From DASSUW01 sp963759375 (lineage in GTDB: Bacteria; Actinomycetota; Thermoleophilia; Solirubrobacterales; Solirubrobacteraceae): a stretch of DNA of 64,000 bases. Positions within the stretch are counted from its first letter, which is position 1, and the number at the start of each line of letters is the position of its first letter. Below are positions 32,766 through 42,383 of the stretch, one piece after another. The stretch is taken from assembly GCA_963759375.1 (NCBI GenBank), contig CAVWYY010000006.1, forward strand, positions 663,236 through 727,235, written 5' to 3'. The notes under the pieces were generated by a model, which was not told where the DNA came from, ran no database searches, and saw nothing but the letters and a program-made list of their open reading frames with translations. The position numbers and the translations under genes are program-made.

Positions 32766-33106
32766 ACAGCTCGCGCCCGGACAGCAGCGCCACGTTCGTC
32801 GCGAACTTCCCGCCCGTCCTGCACGACGCGACGATCCCCTGCTCCGGGACATGCCCGATACGGGCAGCATCGCTCGATGTTCTTGATCGTTCGGAGATCA
32901 GAGCAGGACCGAGCTGTCCGGCGGCGAGGGGGGAACGGCAACGCAACGTTCTCCGTTGCGCGACCGTTCCCACAAGCTGGTCCTCTGATGTTCCGTAGGA
33001 CGAGGCATCCGCTGCCCGCTCCGTGGGTCGCTCCTTGACCCGCCGCCCAGCTAAGCACGCGCCGGGGAAGGACCACATCGCACATTTGTCCGTTTGCGTT
33101 CAGTAG
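32766..33106. other. Intergenic stretch without a convincing gene
   Basis: No frame here has coding character; the frames on both strands are shadows or lack starts. The only structure seen is the hairpin at 32932-32972. The 3' flank of the MepA-like gene has no obvious terminator hairpin next to the stop. Confidence 0.5.
32932..32972. repeat. Long two-part hairpin
   Basis: The outer arms GGGAACGG (32932-32939) and CCGTTCCC (32965-32972) and inner arms CGCAACG (32943-32949) and CGTTGCG (32955-32961) are all perfectly complementary, separated by a symmetric 3-base internal loop (CAA/CGA) and closed by a 5-base loop. There is no T-run. It may be a structured RNA, a bidirectional terminator, or a protein-binding dyad. 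Confidence 0.55.
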
Positions 33107-33244
33107 ACGCGGGGCGACGCGCGCGGCGCTGGAAGCTGCGACGCGCTGTTCGATCTCGCCCGCGACCGGCTCGGCTCGGCGGGCTACGTCGTCGTCGAGC
33201 CCTCGCTCGTCGCGCTGGCCGTCGACCTGGCCGCGGACGAGATC

Positions 33245-33499
33245 GTGGTGGAACTTGCCCGGTCTAAGACCGCTCTCGTGGCGGCTACGGCGGACCGTCT
33301 GGTCATAGTCCCGAACGGCAAGCTCCGCCCCGGAGCAGCCGTTGCGTGTCGGTACGAGGAGATCACCGGCGCGGACGGGACTGACGACGGCGGGATCGTC
33401 ATACGCGGTCCCGGCGGCAGGCGACACTTGGGTCCGCTTCAGCCGCCCGGGAGCGCCGAGCTGCTGCTCTGGGAGATCCGGTCCAGGGCACGCGTCTGA
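33245..33499 (+). CDS. Hypothetical protein with start uncertain
   Basis: GTG 33245 is the first start codon, giving 84 residues, but the same frame is open from 33107 and its translation looks coding (ALFDLARDRLGSAGYVVVEP, then LVALAVDLAADEIVVELARS). The visible protein contains ALVAATADRLVIVPNGKLRP and GIVIRGPGG, a beta-rich pattern that could be a PH-like or small barrel fold. No family recognised. Either a non-standard start is used or the 5' end has been lost. Confidence 0.5.
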   Translation: MVELARSKTALVAATADRLVIVPNGKLRPGAAVACRYEEITGADGTDDGGIVIRGPGGRRHLGPLQPPGSAELLLWEIRSRARV

Positions 33500-33505
33500 C
33501 CGAGG

Positions 33506-34450
<945 letters not shown>

Positions 34451-34501
34451 CGACGGGGCGGTCAACGGCGATCCGGAGCTGCCTGCCTCGACTGTGATGT
34501 G

Positions 34502-34916
34502 ATGCGGGTCATGGACCGCGGGGAGGTCGACCGCTGGCTCGTCGCCTACGTCGAGGCGTGGCGGACGTCTGACCGCGAGCAGATCGCGGCACTGTTCAGC
34601 GCCGACGCGAGGTACCGCTATCACCCGTACGACGAATGGGTTCGCGGGCGCGACGCAATTGTGAGCTCGTGGCTCGGCGAAAGCGACGTCTCGGAGGCAT
34701 CGACGCCGGATGAGCCGGGCACGTGGGAGGCCGAGTACCGCACGATCGCCGTCGACGGTGACGTCGCCGTCGCCGTCGGCACCACCAGTTATTCGGTCGA
34801 GCCTGGCGGTCCGGTCGATCGGGTCTTCGACAACTGCTTCGTGCTCAAGCTCGATGGCGACGGGCCGCTGCCGGGAGTTCACGGAGTGGTACGTCCGCCG
34901 TCCGCGACAGGCTTGA
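34502..34916 (+). pseudogene. NTF2-like protein gene with one-base frame break near its 3' end
   Basis: The N-terminal frame encodes VDRWLVAYVEAWRTSDREQIAALFSADARYRYHPYDEWVRGRDAI and on to RVFDNCFVLKLDGDG, a clear NTF2-like/SnoaL-like fold. At 34862-34866 (GGGCCGC) the proper ending, RCREFTEWYVRRPRQA followed by TGA at 34914-34916, is found one base later; the literal frame instead continues to 35035 with random sequence. A single inserted C explains it. Either a sequencing error or a recent pseudogene. Confidence 0.7.
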
Positions 34917-35137
34917 CGGCCGCTCGACTCGTTCCAGACCGGCGACGCCTGGTGAGCCGGCGCGGATCTCGTCATGCGCTTGCAACTGGGCGCGTGAGCG
35001 TAGTAGCCTCCGCGGGGCCATCGCGCTCCGCCTGAGGCGCGAGGCCTAGAAGTACGACGCGACGCGGAGGTTGCAGAACGCGGCGCTTCGCGAACCGTCG
35101 GTCTTGGTCAGCGTCAACGAGGAACATCTCTCACGGG

Positions 35138-35494
35138 ATGAACGTCAGCGATACCGACGATTCGGGCGCCGTCAATCGAGACACGGCCGAGTTCCAGATT
35201 GTCGTGTCAGAGCATGCCGCAGGGACGGTGGTGGTCCCTGTCGGAGAGTTGGACCTTGGCACGGCGCCGGATCTCGAAGCCGTGCTGGCGACGCAGACGG
35301 GCCCCGTGGTGGTCGACCTCCGCGAGGTCAGCTTCATCGACCTCACGGGCGTGCGGGTGCTGCTGAAGGCCGACGCGCGTTCGCGCCAAGACGGCATGAA
35401 CCTCCGCTTCATCCCAGGCCCGAAGGTGCGGCGCCTGCTCGAGATTGCGGAACTGCCGGACCTGCTGGCCTACGTGGGACCTCGGCCGACGTAG
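35138..35494 (+). CDS. STAS-domain anti-sigma factor antagonist
   Basis: This 118-residue protein is a single STAS domain: VVPVGELDLGTAPDLEAVLA, VVVDLREVSFIDLTGVRVLLKADA and NLRFIPGPKVRRLLEIAELPDLL. In SpoIIAA-type antagonists a Ser in the D-S-S-G motif is phosphorylated by the anti-sigma kinase; here the motif is D-L-T-G, with Thr at that place. It would release a sigma factor by binding its anti-sigma factor. No sigma or anti-sigma gene is adjacent. Confidence 0.88.
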   Translation: MNVSDTDDSGAVNRDTAEFQIVVSEHAAGTVVVPVGELDLGTAPDLEAVLATQTGPVVVDLREVSFIDLTGVRVLLKADARSRQDGMNLRFIPGPKVRRLLEIAELPDLLAYVGPRPT

Positions 35495-35617
35495 CCAGGC
35501 CCGGCAAGCTGCGACACTACGTCCGGTAGTCAGTAGCTCGCGCTCCGGCTGTTCGCCGTCTTCCTCCTACCTCAGCGCGGGGCGTATGCCCAGAGGGAGG
35601 CGAGGAAGGGGCCGGTC

Positions 35618-36013
35618 ATGGGCCCCGAGACAGAAGCTGGACCTCTGCAGGACGGTGGCTCTCTCGCCTCCGCCATCTCGAATTCCGTCAGGCAACTGGT
35701 AGCGGAGTACACCGGCCGCGGCCCGACACGCGCCCGGACGAGCATCCGCGACAACCTCGTGGTCGTGCTCCTCGAAGACACGTTGACCAAGGGCGAGCGC
35801 CGGCTCGTGGCCAAGGGCCGCGACATGCGCGTCCTCGACTACCGAGCCGAGTTTCAGGCAGCGATGCGCGAGGACGCCGTCGCCAGCATCGAGAAGCTCA
35901 CCGGCCGCAAGGTGGTGGCCTTCATGAGCGCCAACCACATCGACCCCGACCTCGCCGCCGAGCTCTTCGTGCTCGAGCCCGATGGTGAGGCGGCCTCGAG
36001 CGACGGCAGGTGA
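35618..36013 (+). CDS. DUF2294-family protein
   Basis: Starting at ATG 35618 after GAGGAAGGGG, the 131-residue product has the DUF2294 pattern: ISNSVRQLVAEYTGRGPTRARTSIRDNLVVVLLEDTLTKGERRL, YRAEFQAAMREDAVASIEKLTGRKVVAFMSANHIDPD. The family function is unknown; members often lie near stress and membrane-related genes. No signal peptide. Confidence 0.85.
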   Translation: MGPETEAGPLQDGGSLASAISNSVRQLVAEYTGRGPTRARTSIRDNLVVVLLEDTLTKGERRLVAKGRDMRVLDYRAEFQAAMREDAVASIEKLTGRKVVAFMSANHIDPDLAAELFVLEPDGEAASSDGR

Positions 36014-36239
36014 TCGACGCGTCGCGACCGGCACGCGTTAGAAGCCGGCCGCGCCCTCGTCAAGCATCCGCTCAGCCGCGGCCAGACCGGTGCCGATCCT
36101 GCGACCGCGCGTGCGCAGCGTGACCGGGGTCCGCGTGCGGCGCTGCACGTGCGCGGGCGCAACGATCAGCCTGGCATCGATCGCGAGAACACGAATCCTG
36201 AGCAGCCGCGCGACGATGGACGCTTCGACGAGAAGCCCT

Positions 36240-36434
36240 TCAGAGAGCGGCCTGCCGTCGTCGGGAACCGCGATCAGGTTCGTCTGCGGCGTCCGCTCGG
36301 TGTCGTGCGCTGTATGCCTCGAGTCGCTTTGACGCCGTCCCCGCCGCCGTGACGATCTGTTCATAGCGCTCACGTCCCGCCTTGGTCCCCAGGACATACC
36401 CGGCTCCGAACATCAGCAAGGTCGTCAACCTCAC
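36240..36434 (-). CDS. YtxH-like small membrane-associated protein
   Basis: This 64-residue protein begins MRLTTLLMFGAGYVLGTKAG, a short hydrophobic helix followed by R-E-R-Y-E-Q-I and a basic amphipathic tail. The GxGYxLGxKAGRERYEQI pattern is shared by small YtxH-like proteins of actinobacteria. Its ATG overlaps the upstream stop by 4 bp, so it is translated with the gene at 36431. Confidence 0.72.
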   Translation of the reverse strand: MRLTTLLMFGAGYVLGTKAGRERYEQIVTAAGTASKRLEAYSARHRADAADEPDRGSRRRQAAL

Positions 36435-36643
36435 CGATCGCTCGCCGTTCCCTCGATCCGCCGGCGCACCACAGAGATCGCCGCGCTCGCCGCAGTGGCC
36501 GCTACGACGGCGGCCACCCCCGACTTGACTGCCTTGGGCGGGTGGATGTCGTCCAGCGCCGATCTGACTCCCGAGGGAAGCTGTGCGTCACGGGTCGCCT
36601 TGACCGCCTTCTCGAGCCGCGTCCGTCGCCGCAAAGGTCTCAT
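36431..36643 (-). CDS. Small membrane protein of unknown function
   Basis: ATG 36643 is chosen because GGAGAGG lies seven bases upstream; the ATG at 36658 would place that site inside the gene. The 70-residue product has a basic N-terminus (MRPLRRRTRLEKAVKA), VRSALDDIHPPKAVKSG and then a 17-residue Ala/Val helix. Overlaps the YtxH-like gene (ATGA). Together with the coiled-coil gene at 36679 it forms a probable three-gene operon of membrane-surface proteins. Confidence 0.68.
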   Translation of the reverse strand: MRPLRRRTRLEKAVKATRDAQLPSGVRSALDDIHPPKAVKSGVAAVVAATAASAAISVVRRRIEGTASDR

Positions 36644-36678
36644 GTCGATCCTCTCCATCCGGTTGGTTCTGTCCAGGG

Positions 36679-37572
36679 TTAGCGCGTGGTGCGTGAGGCC
36701 CGCTTGATCGCGGAGACGAGCTCCGCCTTGGTCAGCGTCGTGCGCCCCTCGATGTCGATGGCAGCCGCGAGATCGAGCAGCTCGGCCTTCGTGTGCGACT
36801 CGAGATCGCCGTTGATCTGGCGGCTGTCCAGCCGCTGCGCGGTGTCCTCGGCGGTCGCCGCCGTGAACTTGCCGGCCTGCTCGGCGGCCGCGACCCGCTG
36901 GTCGGCATCCTTCGCCTGCTGCTCGGCGTCCGCAGCCAATTGCTGCGCCTGGCGATGCGCCTCCTCGGCGGCGGCGCGGGCGGCTTGCGTGGCCTCGTCG
37001 GCCAGCTCCCTGGCCTCGGCAAGGCGCTCCGTCGCCTCGTCTACGAGCTCGCGTGCTCGTTGCCGCGTGACCTCGGCGTCCTCCTGCGCGGCCTGTGTCT
37101 CCTCCTCGGCCTCGGTCTGCCTCTCATCGAGTTCCTCGTCGGCCTCCGCCTGGGCGGCGGCGCGCTCCTGCTTGACCTGCTCGTCGGCGGCTCGGCGCGC
37201 TTCGGTGACCGCCTGCTCGACGCGACGCTTCAGCTCGCGCTTGAGCTCCGCGATCTCCGAGCGGTTGCTCTCCGCCACCAGGCGCGCGTGGTCAGCGCTC
37301 TGCGTAGCCTCCTCGGTGGCCGCCAGCGCCTCCTCCTCGGCCTGCTGCGCGCGCTCGGCGGCCGCGCGGGCGCGCTTCATCCGGGTCTCGACCGAATCGC
37401 CCATCGGAGTGGCATCCTCGATGGACGCTCTAAGCTTCCGAGCGGTGTCCCGTGGGCCGGTCGCCTCGTCCGGCAGCATGCGCGACACCAGCCACGCCGC
37501 GTTCGAGGGAAGTTCCCGCAGGCCGGTGCCGGCGTTGTCCGAGAGCCAGTGAAGTGGACGTCGTCGTGGCAT
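36679..37572 (-). CDS. Long coiled-coil protein with C-terminal Rho_N/SAP-like domain
   Basis: ATG 37572 follows CAGGGAGATGTC. The 297-residue product has a conserved-looking N-terminus (MPRRRPLHWLSDNAGTGLRE), then about 180 residues of uninterrupted Ala/Glu/Arg-rich coiled coil (residues 60-250). A helix-extended-helix ending reads HTKAELLDLAAAIDIEGRTTLTKAELVSAIKRA, the pattern of Rho N-terminal/SAP-like domains that bind nucleic acid. It may be a DNA-associated structural protein. Divergent from HxlR at 37714, with the tandem operator between. Confidence 0.75.
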   Translation of the reverse strand: MPRRRPLHWLSDNAGTGLRELPSNAAWLVSRMLPDEATGPRDTARKLRASIEDATPMGDSVETRMKRARAAAERAQQAEEEALAATEEATQSADHARLVAESNRSEIAELKRELKRRVEQAVTEARRAADEQVKQERAAAQAEADEELDERQTEAEEETQAAQEDAEVTRQRARELVDEATERLAEARELADEATQAARAAAEEAHRQAQQLAADAEQQAKDADQRVAAAEQAGKFTAATAEDTAQRLDSRQINGDLESHTKAELLDLAAAIDIEGRTTLTKAELVSAIKRASRTTR

Positions 37573-37651
37573 GACATCTCCCTGCGTTGTAAGCACGTTT
37601 GGATGGCCACATCGCCGGGCCGGCGACGCGGTAGGGTTCGGCGTACCAGGG

Positions 37652-37700
37652 GTACTTTGAATACCGAAGTGCGCGTGTACTTTTGAATACCGAAGTGCGC
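37652..37700. promoter_or_regulatory. Tandem direct-repeat operator between HxlR and the coiled-coil gene
   Basis: GTACTTTGAATACCGAAGTGCGC (written here as two parts: GTACTTTGAATACC and GAAGTGCGC) at 37652-37674 is repeated with one extra T at 37677-37700, start to start 25 bp. Each half contains a GTA...TAC dyad. The repeat ends 13 bases before the HxlR start and 80 bases before the start of the divergent operon. Autoregulation by HxlR through direct repeats is known in the family; assignment here is inference. Confidence 0.65.
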
Positions 37701-37713
37701 CAACTCGCAAACA

Positions 37714-38052
37714 TTGCCGCCCGCCGACCCCCGTTCGACGCCGCCCTCGATGCTGGCCCTGCTCGATCTGCTCGGGCGTCGCTGGGCACTGCGGATCCTC
37801 TGGGAGCTCCGGCTGGAGCCGGCGAGCTTCCAGGCGCTACACCACCGTTGCGACTCGATGTCTACGAGCGTTCTCTCGCAGCGACTCACCGAGCTCAGGG
37901 ACGCTCAGCTGATCGAGAAGGACCAGGCCGGGAGCTACACGCTGACCGAAGCCGGCTCACTTCTGCTCGGACGGCTCGACGGAATCGACGAGTGGACGCA
38001 GGAGTGGGCACGCACGATCCGTAGCGCAAACGCCAAGCGCAGCAGCAATTGA
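37714..38052 (+). CDS. HxlR-family transcriptional regulator
   Basis: This protein of about 112 residues has the HxlR winged helix: LLGRRWALRILWELRLEPASFQALHHRCDSMSTSVLSQRLTELRDAQLIEK, then wing residues GSYTLTEAG. The usual regulatory Cys near the N-terminus (CPV/CSI) is absent here, so redox or electrophile sensing by that Cys is not expected. The start is TTG 37714 or ATG 37750. The tandem repeat just upstream is its probable operator. Confidence 0.85.
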   Translation: MPPADPRSTPPSMLALLDLLGRRWALRILWELRLEPASFQALHHRCDSMSTSVLSQRLTELRDAQLIEKDQAGSYTLTEAGSLLLGRLDGIDEWTQEWARTIRSANAKRSSN

Positions 38053-38085
38053 CTGCTGTCTCCGACCGTCGGGTAGTCCCGCGGC

Positions 38086-38325
38086 ATGGGACGCAACCCG
38101 AATCCTTGGGAGCACGTGCCGGCGTTGGTCGGCATGGCCGCCATGGCAGGCGCGGGCGTCGGCGCCGGGAGCGCGCTGATGTTCGCGGAGCGCCGCGCCG
38201 GCGCACAGGACCGCGAGCTCGAATCGCTTGCCCACCGGGTCACCTCGCTGGAGGCCCTGAGCGAGCGTGTGACGCGGCTAGAGAGAGAATCGCTGAGCTC
38301 TGCGCGGCGCTCCAACGCAGCCTGA
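38086..38325 (+). CDS. Small membrane/coiled-coil protein
   Basis: This 79-residue frame reads MGRNPNPWEHVPALVGMAAMAG, then GVGAGSALMF (one membrane helix) and a heptad-rich tail (RELESLAHRVTSLEALSERVTRLERE). The organisation is protein-like, but no good ribosome-binding site is seen. The stop TGA is followed in the same frame by an open, coding-like GAF segment to 38808. Confidence 0.5.
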   Translation: MGRNPNPWEHVPALVGMAAMAGAGVGAGSALMFAERRAGAQDRELESLAHRVTSLEALSERVTRLERESLSSARRSNAA

Positions 38326-38538
38326 CTCCGCGACGGCAGGGCACCGCAGACGGGAATCCGTGATGCGCGATCACGAGAGAACCTCACCCTCCCCCGCGGC
38401 AACGACCTCGAGCACGTCGTCTCGCTGCTCGCAGCCGCTCGCAACCACGCCGAGCTCGCAGCGGCCGCCGAGCCGATCGCTCGCGAGCTTCGCGCCGACC
38501 ACGTCGTCCTCGACACTGACCCCTTCGGCACGCGCGAG

Positions 38539-38808
38539 GTGATCCAGGTGCTCACCGGTGATCCCGCGGCCGCGCCCGCCGAGCGCGCGCGGCTGGCCGC
38601 CACCGGCCATCGCTCCCTCTTGCGAGTGCCCGTGACATGCGAAGGCGAGATCATGGGCTCGCTCGCGGCCTACCGCGCGAGCGAGCTCCCTTGGAGCCGC
38701 TTCGAGATCCGCCGCGCACGCATGATCGCCTACCAACTCGGTGCCGCGTTTGCCCGGATGGCGCCGACGCGACACGCGATCAGAGAAGTGCGCTCGCCCG
38801 GCGGCTGA
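38539..38808 (+). CDS. Partial GAF-domain protein, 5' end without start codon
   Basis: From GTG 38539 the product is 89 residues, with HRSLLRVPVTCEGEIMGSLAAYR and RFEIRRARMIAYQLGAAFARM, the last two strands and closing helix of a GAF domain. The same frame is open back to 38326 and translates as NDLEHVVSLLAAARNHAELA and RELRADHVVLDTDPFG, the missing first part of the GAF domain, but contains no ATG, GTG or TTG. Probably a decayed gene or one with an unusual start. A GAF-containing gene follows at 39015. Confidence 0.5.
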   Translation: MIQVLTGDPAAAPAERARLAATGHRSLLRVPVTCEGEIMGSLAAYRASELPWSRFEIRRARMIAYQLGAAFARMAPTRHAIREVRSPGG

Positions 38809-39014
38809 GCACCCAACGTCAAGACCGCCGGACCGCGCAACGTCTCACGCTGACGAACGAATCGCCGACTTCTCGATCGGGTAGCCCCTGGTGACCGGAC
38901 GCCTGCGGCGGCCGGTCCGGAGGAGGAGCCCTGATCGATCACGTCCGACGTTCGCGTGACGGACCTGATGCAGCGGCCAGAGGCGTGCGCAGTCGCTCCA
39001 TTGGAGGGAGCCGA

Positions 39015-40921
39015 ATGGATCACTCGATAGGACATCGCCTCGATCCGATCGTGCCGAGCGCTCTGGCAGTGGCCGCTCTGGTCCTGTTCGTGGTGCTGCT
39101 CATCGCGGGAGCCGGGATCGCCGCCGCGGCAGTGGTCTCGATCGCGGTGCTGGTGGCCGCCACCGGGCTGGCGGTTCTGGGCTGGCGGGCAGCACGTGAG
39201 CGTGCGCACCGGCTGTCACACGTCGTTGACGCGCAACGTGAGGAGCGCTCCGACGAGCGCAAGCGGCTCGAGCGCCATTCCCGGCGGCTCGAGGAGGCGC
39301 TGTCTCATGAGCGCGTCGTGCTGGGGCGGCTTCGGAGCTCGTGGCAGGCGGAGCGCGAGTGGAGCCGCGAGCTCCGTCGGCAACTTCAGGAGTTCCATGG
39401 CCGCTCCGCGGGGGGCGAGAGTGTGATCGAGCTGGTGCTGAAGGCCGCGATCCAACTGGTCGACGCCGAGAAGGGCTTGCTCCTGACACGGGAGGACGAT
39501 GATGCCGACGGCGACCTCGATCTCGTGACCGCGTTCGGGTTCGAGAACGATCCCGAGCACAGCGCGGTCGCCCAGCGTTTCGCGCGCGAAGTGCTCCAGG
39601 AGGATCAGATCGTCCGGGAGGACGAGCCCGCCGCGCCGCGCGAGGACGCGACGCCGGCCGACGCGGAGATCGACGGGCTGGTGGCCATCCCGCTCTACCT
39701 TCGTGACCGTTTCCATGGCGTCATCGTCTGCGCCAATCGCCCCGGCGGCTTCGCCGAGCTCGAAGACGACGTGCTGCTGGCGCTCGGAAACCAGGCCGGG
39801 TCCATGCTCCATCACGGCCGCGTCAACCAGGACCTTCGTGAGGCGCACCGCGCGGTGGTGCGCGTGCTCGCCGAGGCGGTATCAGCGCGGGATCCCGTGC
39901 TTCACCGGGAATCGCTCGCGCTCTCGGCCCTGGCCAGCAGGCTCGCCGGCGATCTCGGGCTCGATGAACACGATCGGGACGTCCTCGTCACCGCGACGCT
40001 GCTACGCGCCGTCGGGTACCTCGCGCTTCCGGAACGCCTGCTTCTCTCACCGGAACCTCTCAGCGGCGACGAGCGCTCTCTGATGTCGCTGCATTCGCGC
40101 CTCGGGTTCGAGATTCTCCGGCAGGCGCCGGCACTGCGTGAGCCCGCGGTCGCGGTGCTCTATCACCACGAGCGCTACGACGGTCAGGGGTATCCCGCGG
40201 GCCTCCAGGCGCAGGACATCCCCGTTGCCGCTCGCGCCCTGAGCGTGCTCGAAGCCTTCAGCGCGATGACGCACGAGCGCCCCCACCACCGGCCGCGAAG
40301 CCTGGACGAGGCCTGCGAGGAGCTCATCGAACACGCCGGCACCCAGTTCGACCCGGAGATCGTCCAGCTCGTGGTGGAGCGAACGCGACAGCAGCCGCTC
40401 GACGCCGCCCCTGAGCAAACGGACGGGCTCCTCGAAAGCCTGCCGCTGGACCGCCGCGTGAGCGACGAGCATGTGCTCGATGGGATACGCGCGTCGACCC
40501 TGGACGGCCTCACGCTGCTGGGCGATCATCGCGCGCTCCAACGCGCCATCCACGACGCGACGAACGAGGCGACGCCTGAACGTGGCTTCGCCGTCGTCCT
40601 GCTCCAGCTCCAAGACCTCCCCCGCATCAACGACGAGCTGGGCTACCCCGCGGGGGACCGCCTGATCGAGCTTGCGGCTCGGCAGGCCGCGAACGCCTCG
40701 ACGCGGTTGGGAGCGACCGCCTACCGAGCGAGCGGACGGCGCCTCGCAATGCATGTTCCGCTGCGCGAGGGCGACGACATCGGCACGTCGTGGAGGACAT
40801 CCGCACCGAGTTCGTCGCCGGCCCCGCAGTCGAGGTCGTCGCGTCGGCTTGGAAGCCCGGTGACCGCGGCGAGGACGTCATCGCGCGCGCACGGCGGGCG
40901 CTCAAGCGAGCACCAATCTGA
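39015..40921 (+). CDS. Degenerate membrane GAF, HD-GYP and GGDEF protein (frame break near 3' end)
   Basis: GGAGGGAG precedes ATG 39015. Two membrane helices (about 14-56) and a coiled coil (60-130) lead to GAF (about 135-285), an HD-GYP-like domain (about 290-470) and a GGDEF-like domain (about 490-635). In the HD-GYP part, the H-D-x-G-K metal motif is R-A-V-G-Y, while H-H-E-R-Y-D-G-Q-G-Y-P is kept. The GGDEF motif reads R-A-S-G-R-R-L-A. So both c-di-GMP enzymes look inactive and the protein may be a receptor or scaffold. At about 40785 the frame breaks; the correct ending (VEDIRTEFVAGPAVEVVASA to LKRAPI) is in another frame, stopping at 40921. Confidence 0.75.
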
Positions 40922-41017
40922 TCGGCGACGCGAAGGTCGGCGGGGACGGCCGCGAGCGCCGCCTCGAGCCGGCGCACGAGCTGGTGTGACCGGATTCGCC
41001 ACGGATCGGTGGCGCCG

Positions 41018-42383
41018 TCATCGGACCGTGGGGTCGATGTTGTGGTTTTGGTGGAAGACGTTGTCCGGGTCGTAGCGCCGCTTGAGAGCGGCGAGCCGCT
41101 CATAGTTGGGGCCGAAGGCCTGGCGGACGCGGTCGTAGTCATCGGCCGGCAGGTAGTTGGTATACGAGCGGTCGGCCGTGTACGGCGCCAGCTCGTCGAA
41201 CGTCTCGCGCGCCCACGCGATGCCCGCCTGACTCTGGGCGGGATCGCTCCATTGCGAGATCAGGACCAGGTTGAAGCCCGGCTCCCGATGCGGGTAGGCC
41301 GTCGCCGTCGAGGGAACGCGAGTCACCGCGCCGTGGAACTCCTCGACCGCGATCGCGCACAGCGCGCTCGGCGACCGCTCGAACGCGCTCGCCATCACCG
41401 CGACCGCCGGATCCGACAGCTCGGAGAAGAACGCCGACTTCCAGTAGCCGAACACGCCCGCGGGCGACAGCCAGTCGACGCCGGTGTTCACGGCGTGGTA
41501 CGGCATGCGCTGGATCATGTCCGCGGCCGGTGAGCCGAACCTGCGCAGCGCGAGCACGTCGGCCTCGGCCCGGTCGACCTCGTCGCCCGCGTGGCAGACC
41601 GCGATCCCGCACAGCTTCGTCCCGGATCCATCCGGTGCGTGCAGGAAGACGGCCTGCGTAGAGAGCTCGTCCGGCAGGCCGGCAGCGAACTCGCGGTAGA
41701 ACGAGAACAGCTGCGACGCTGCCGAGAGCGGATGCAACACCGGACCGCCGAGCACGCTGGCGACCGGATGCGTGCGGTACTCGAACGAGGTCACGACACC
41801 GAAGTTGCCGCCACCTCCGCGAAGCGCCCAAAAGAGATCGCCATCGGTGTCCTCACTCGCAGTGACGACCTCACCGGACGCGAGCACCACCTCGGCCGAC
41901 AGCAGGTTGTCGACGGCCATCCCATACTTGCCCATCAACCACCCGATCCCGCCCCCGAGCGTGAGGCCAGCAATCCCCGTCGTGGAGACGACGCCGCTGG
42001 GAGTCGCGAGCCCGAACGCGCCGGTGGCACGATCGAGCTCGCCGACCGTGACACCTGCCTGCGCCCGGGCGGTGTAACGAGACTGGGTCGACGTGGATCC
42101 CCTTCATCAGCGAGAGATCGATCATCAGCCCGCCGTCGGTGACCGCCCTGCCGGCGACGTTGTGGCCACCGCCGCGCACGGAGATCTCCAGCCCCTCGCT
42201 CCTGCCGAACCTGACCGCGTCCACGATGTCCGCCGTGTGCACGCACCGCGCGATGATCGCGGGATGCCTGTCAATCAGTCCGTTGTGGACGCGCCGGACA
42301 GCGTCGTAGCCCGGGGCTCCCGGAGCAAGGACCGGCCCCGACAACGACAGCTCGCTCGCTCCCTTGACAGCGCCCATGGTCAT
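41018..42383 (-). pseudogene. FAD-linked oxidase (berberine-bridge type) with one-base frame break
   Basis: The start ATG 42383 overlaps the methyltransferase stop. The N-terminal half carries the FAD-binding segment V-R-G-G-G-H-N-V-A-G (flavin-linking His), and the C-terminal half (from 41938 down) the substrate domain with ALRGGGGNFGVVTSFEY and the BBE ending NYERLAALKRRYDPDNVFHQNHNI. Between about 42081 and 42074 (GTAACGA) one extra base shifts frame; read in the correct frame the join gives TARAQAGVTVGELDRATGAFG and GIAGLTLGGGIGWLMGKYGM without loss. So a single indel splits an otherwise complete gene of about 455 residues. Confidence 0.8.

Noticed and set aside
36038..36239. Minus-strand frame with ARLLRIRVLAIDARLIVAPA
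   Set aside because: It would overlap the YtxH-like gene in another frame and has no clear start or known motif; probably a shadow.
38893..38917. GACCGG...CCGGTC hairpin as a terminator
   Set aside because: Six-base arms with a 13-base loop are expected by chance in DNA this GC-rich, and no T-run follows.
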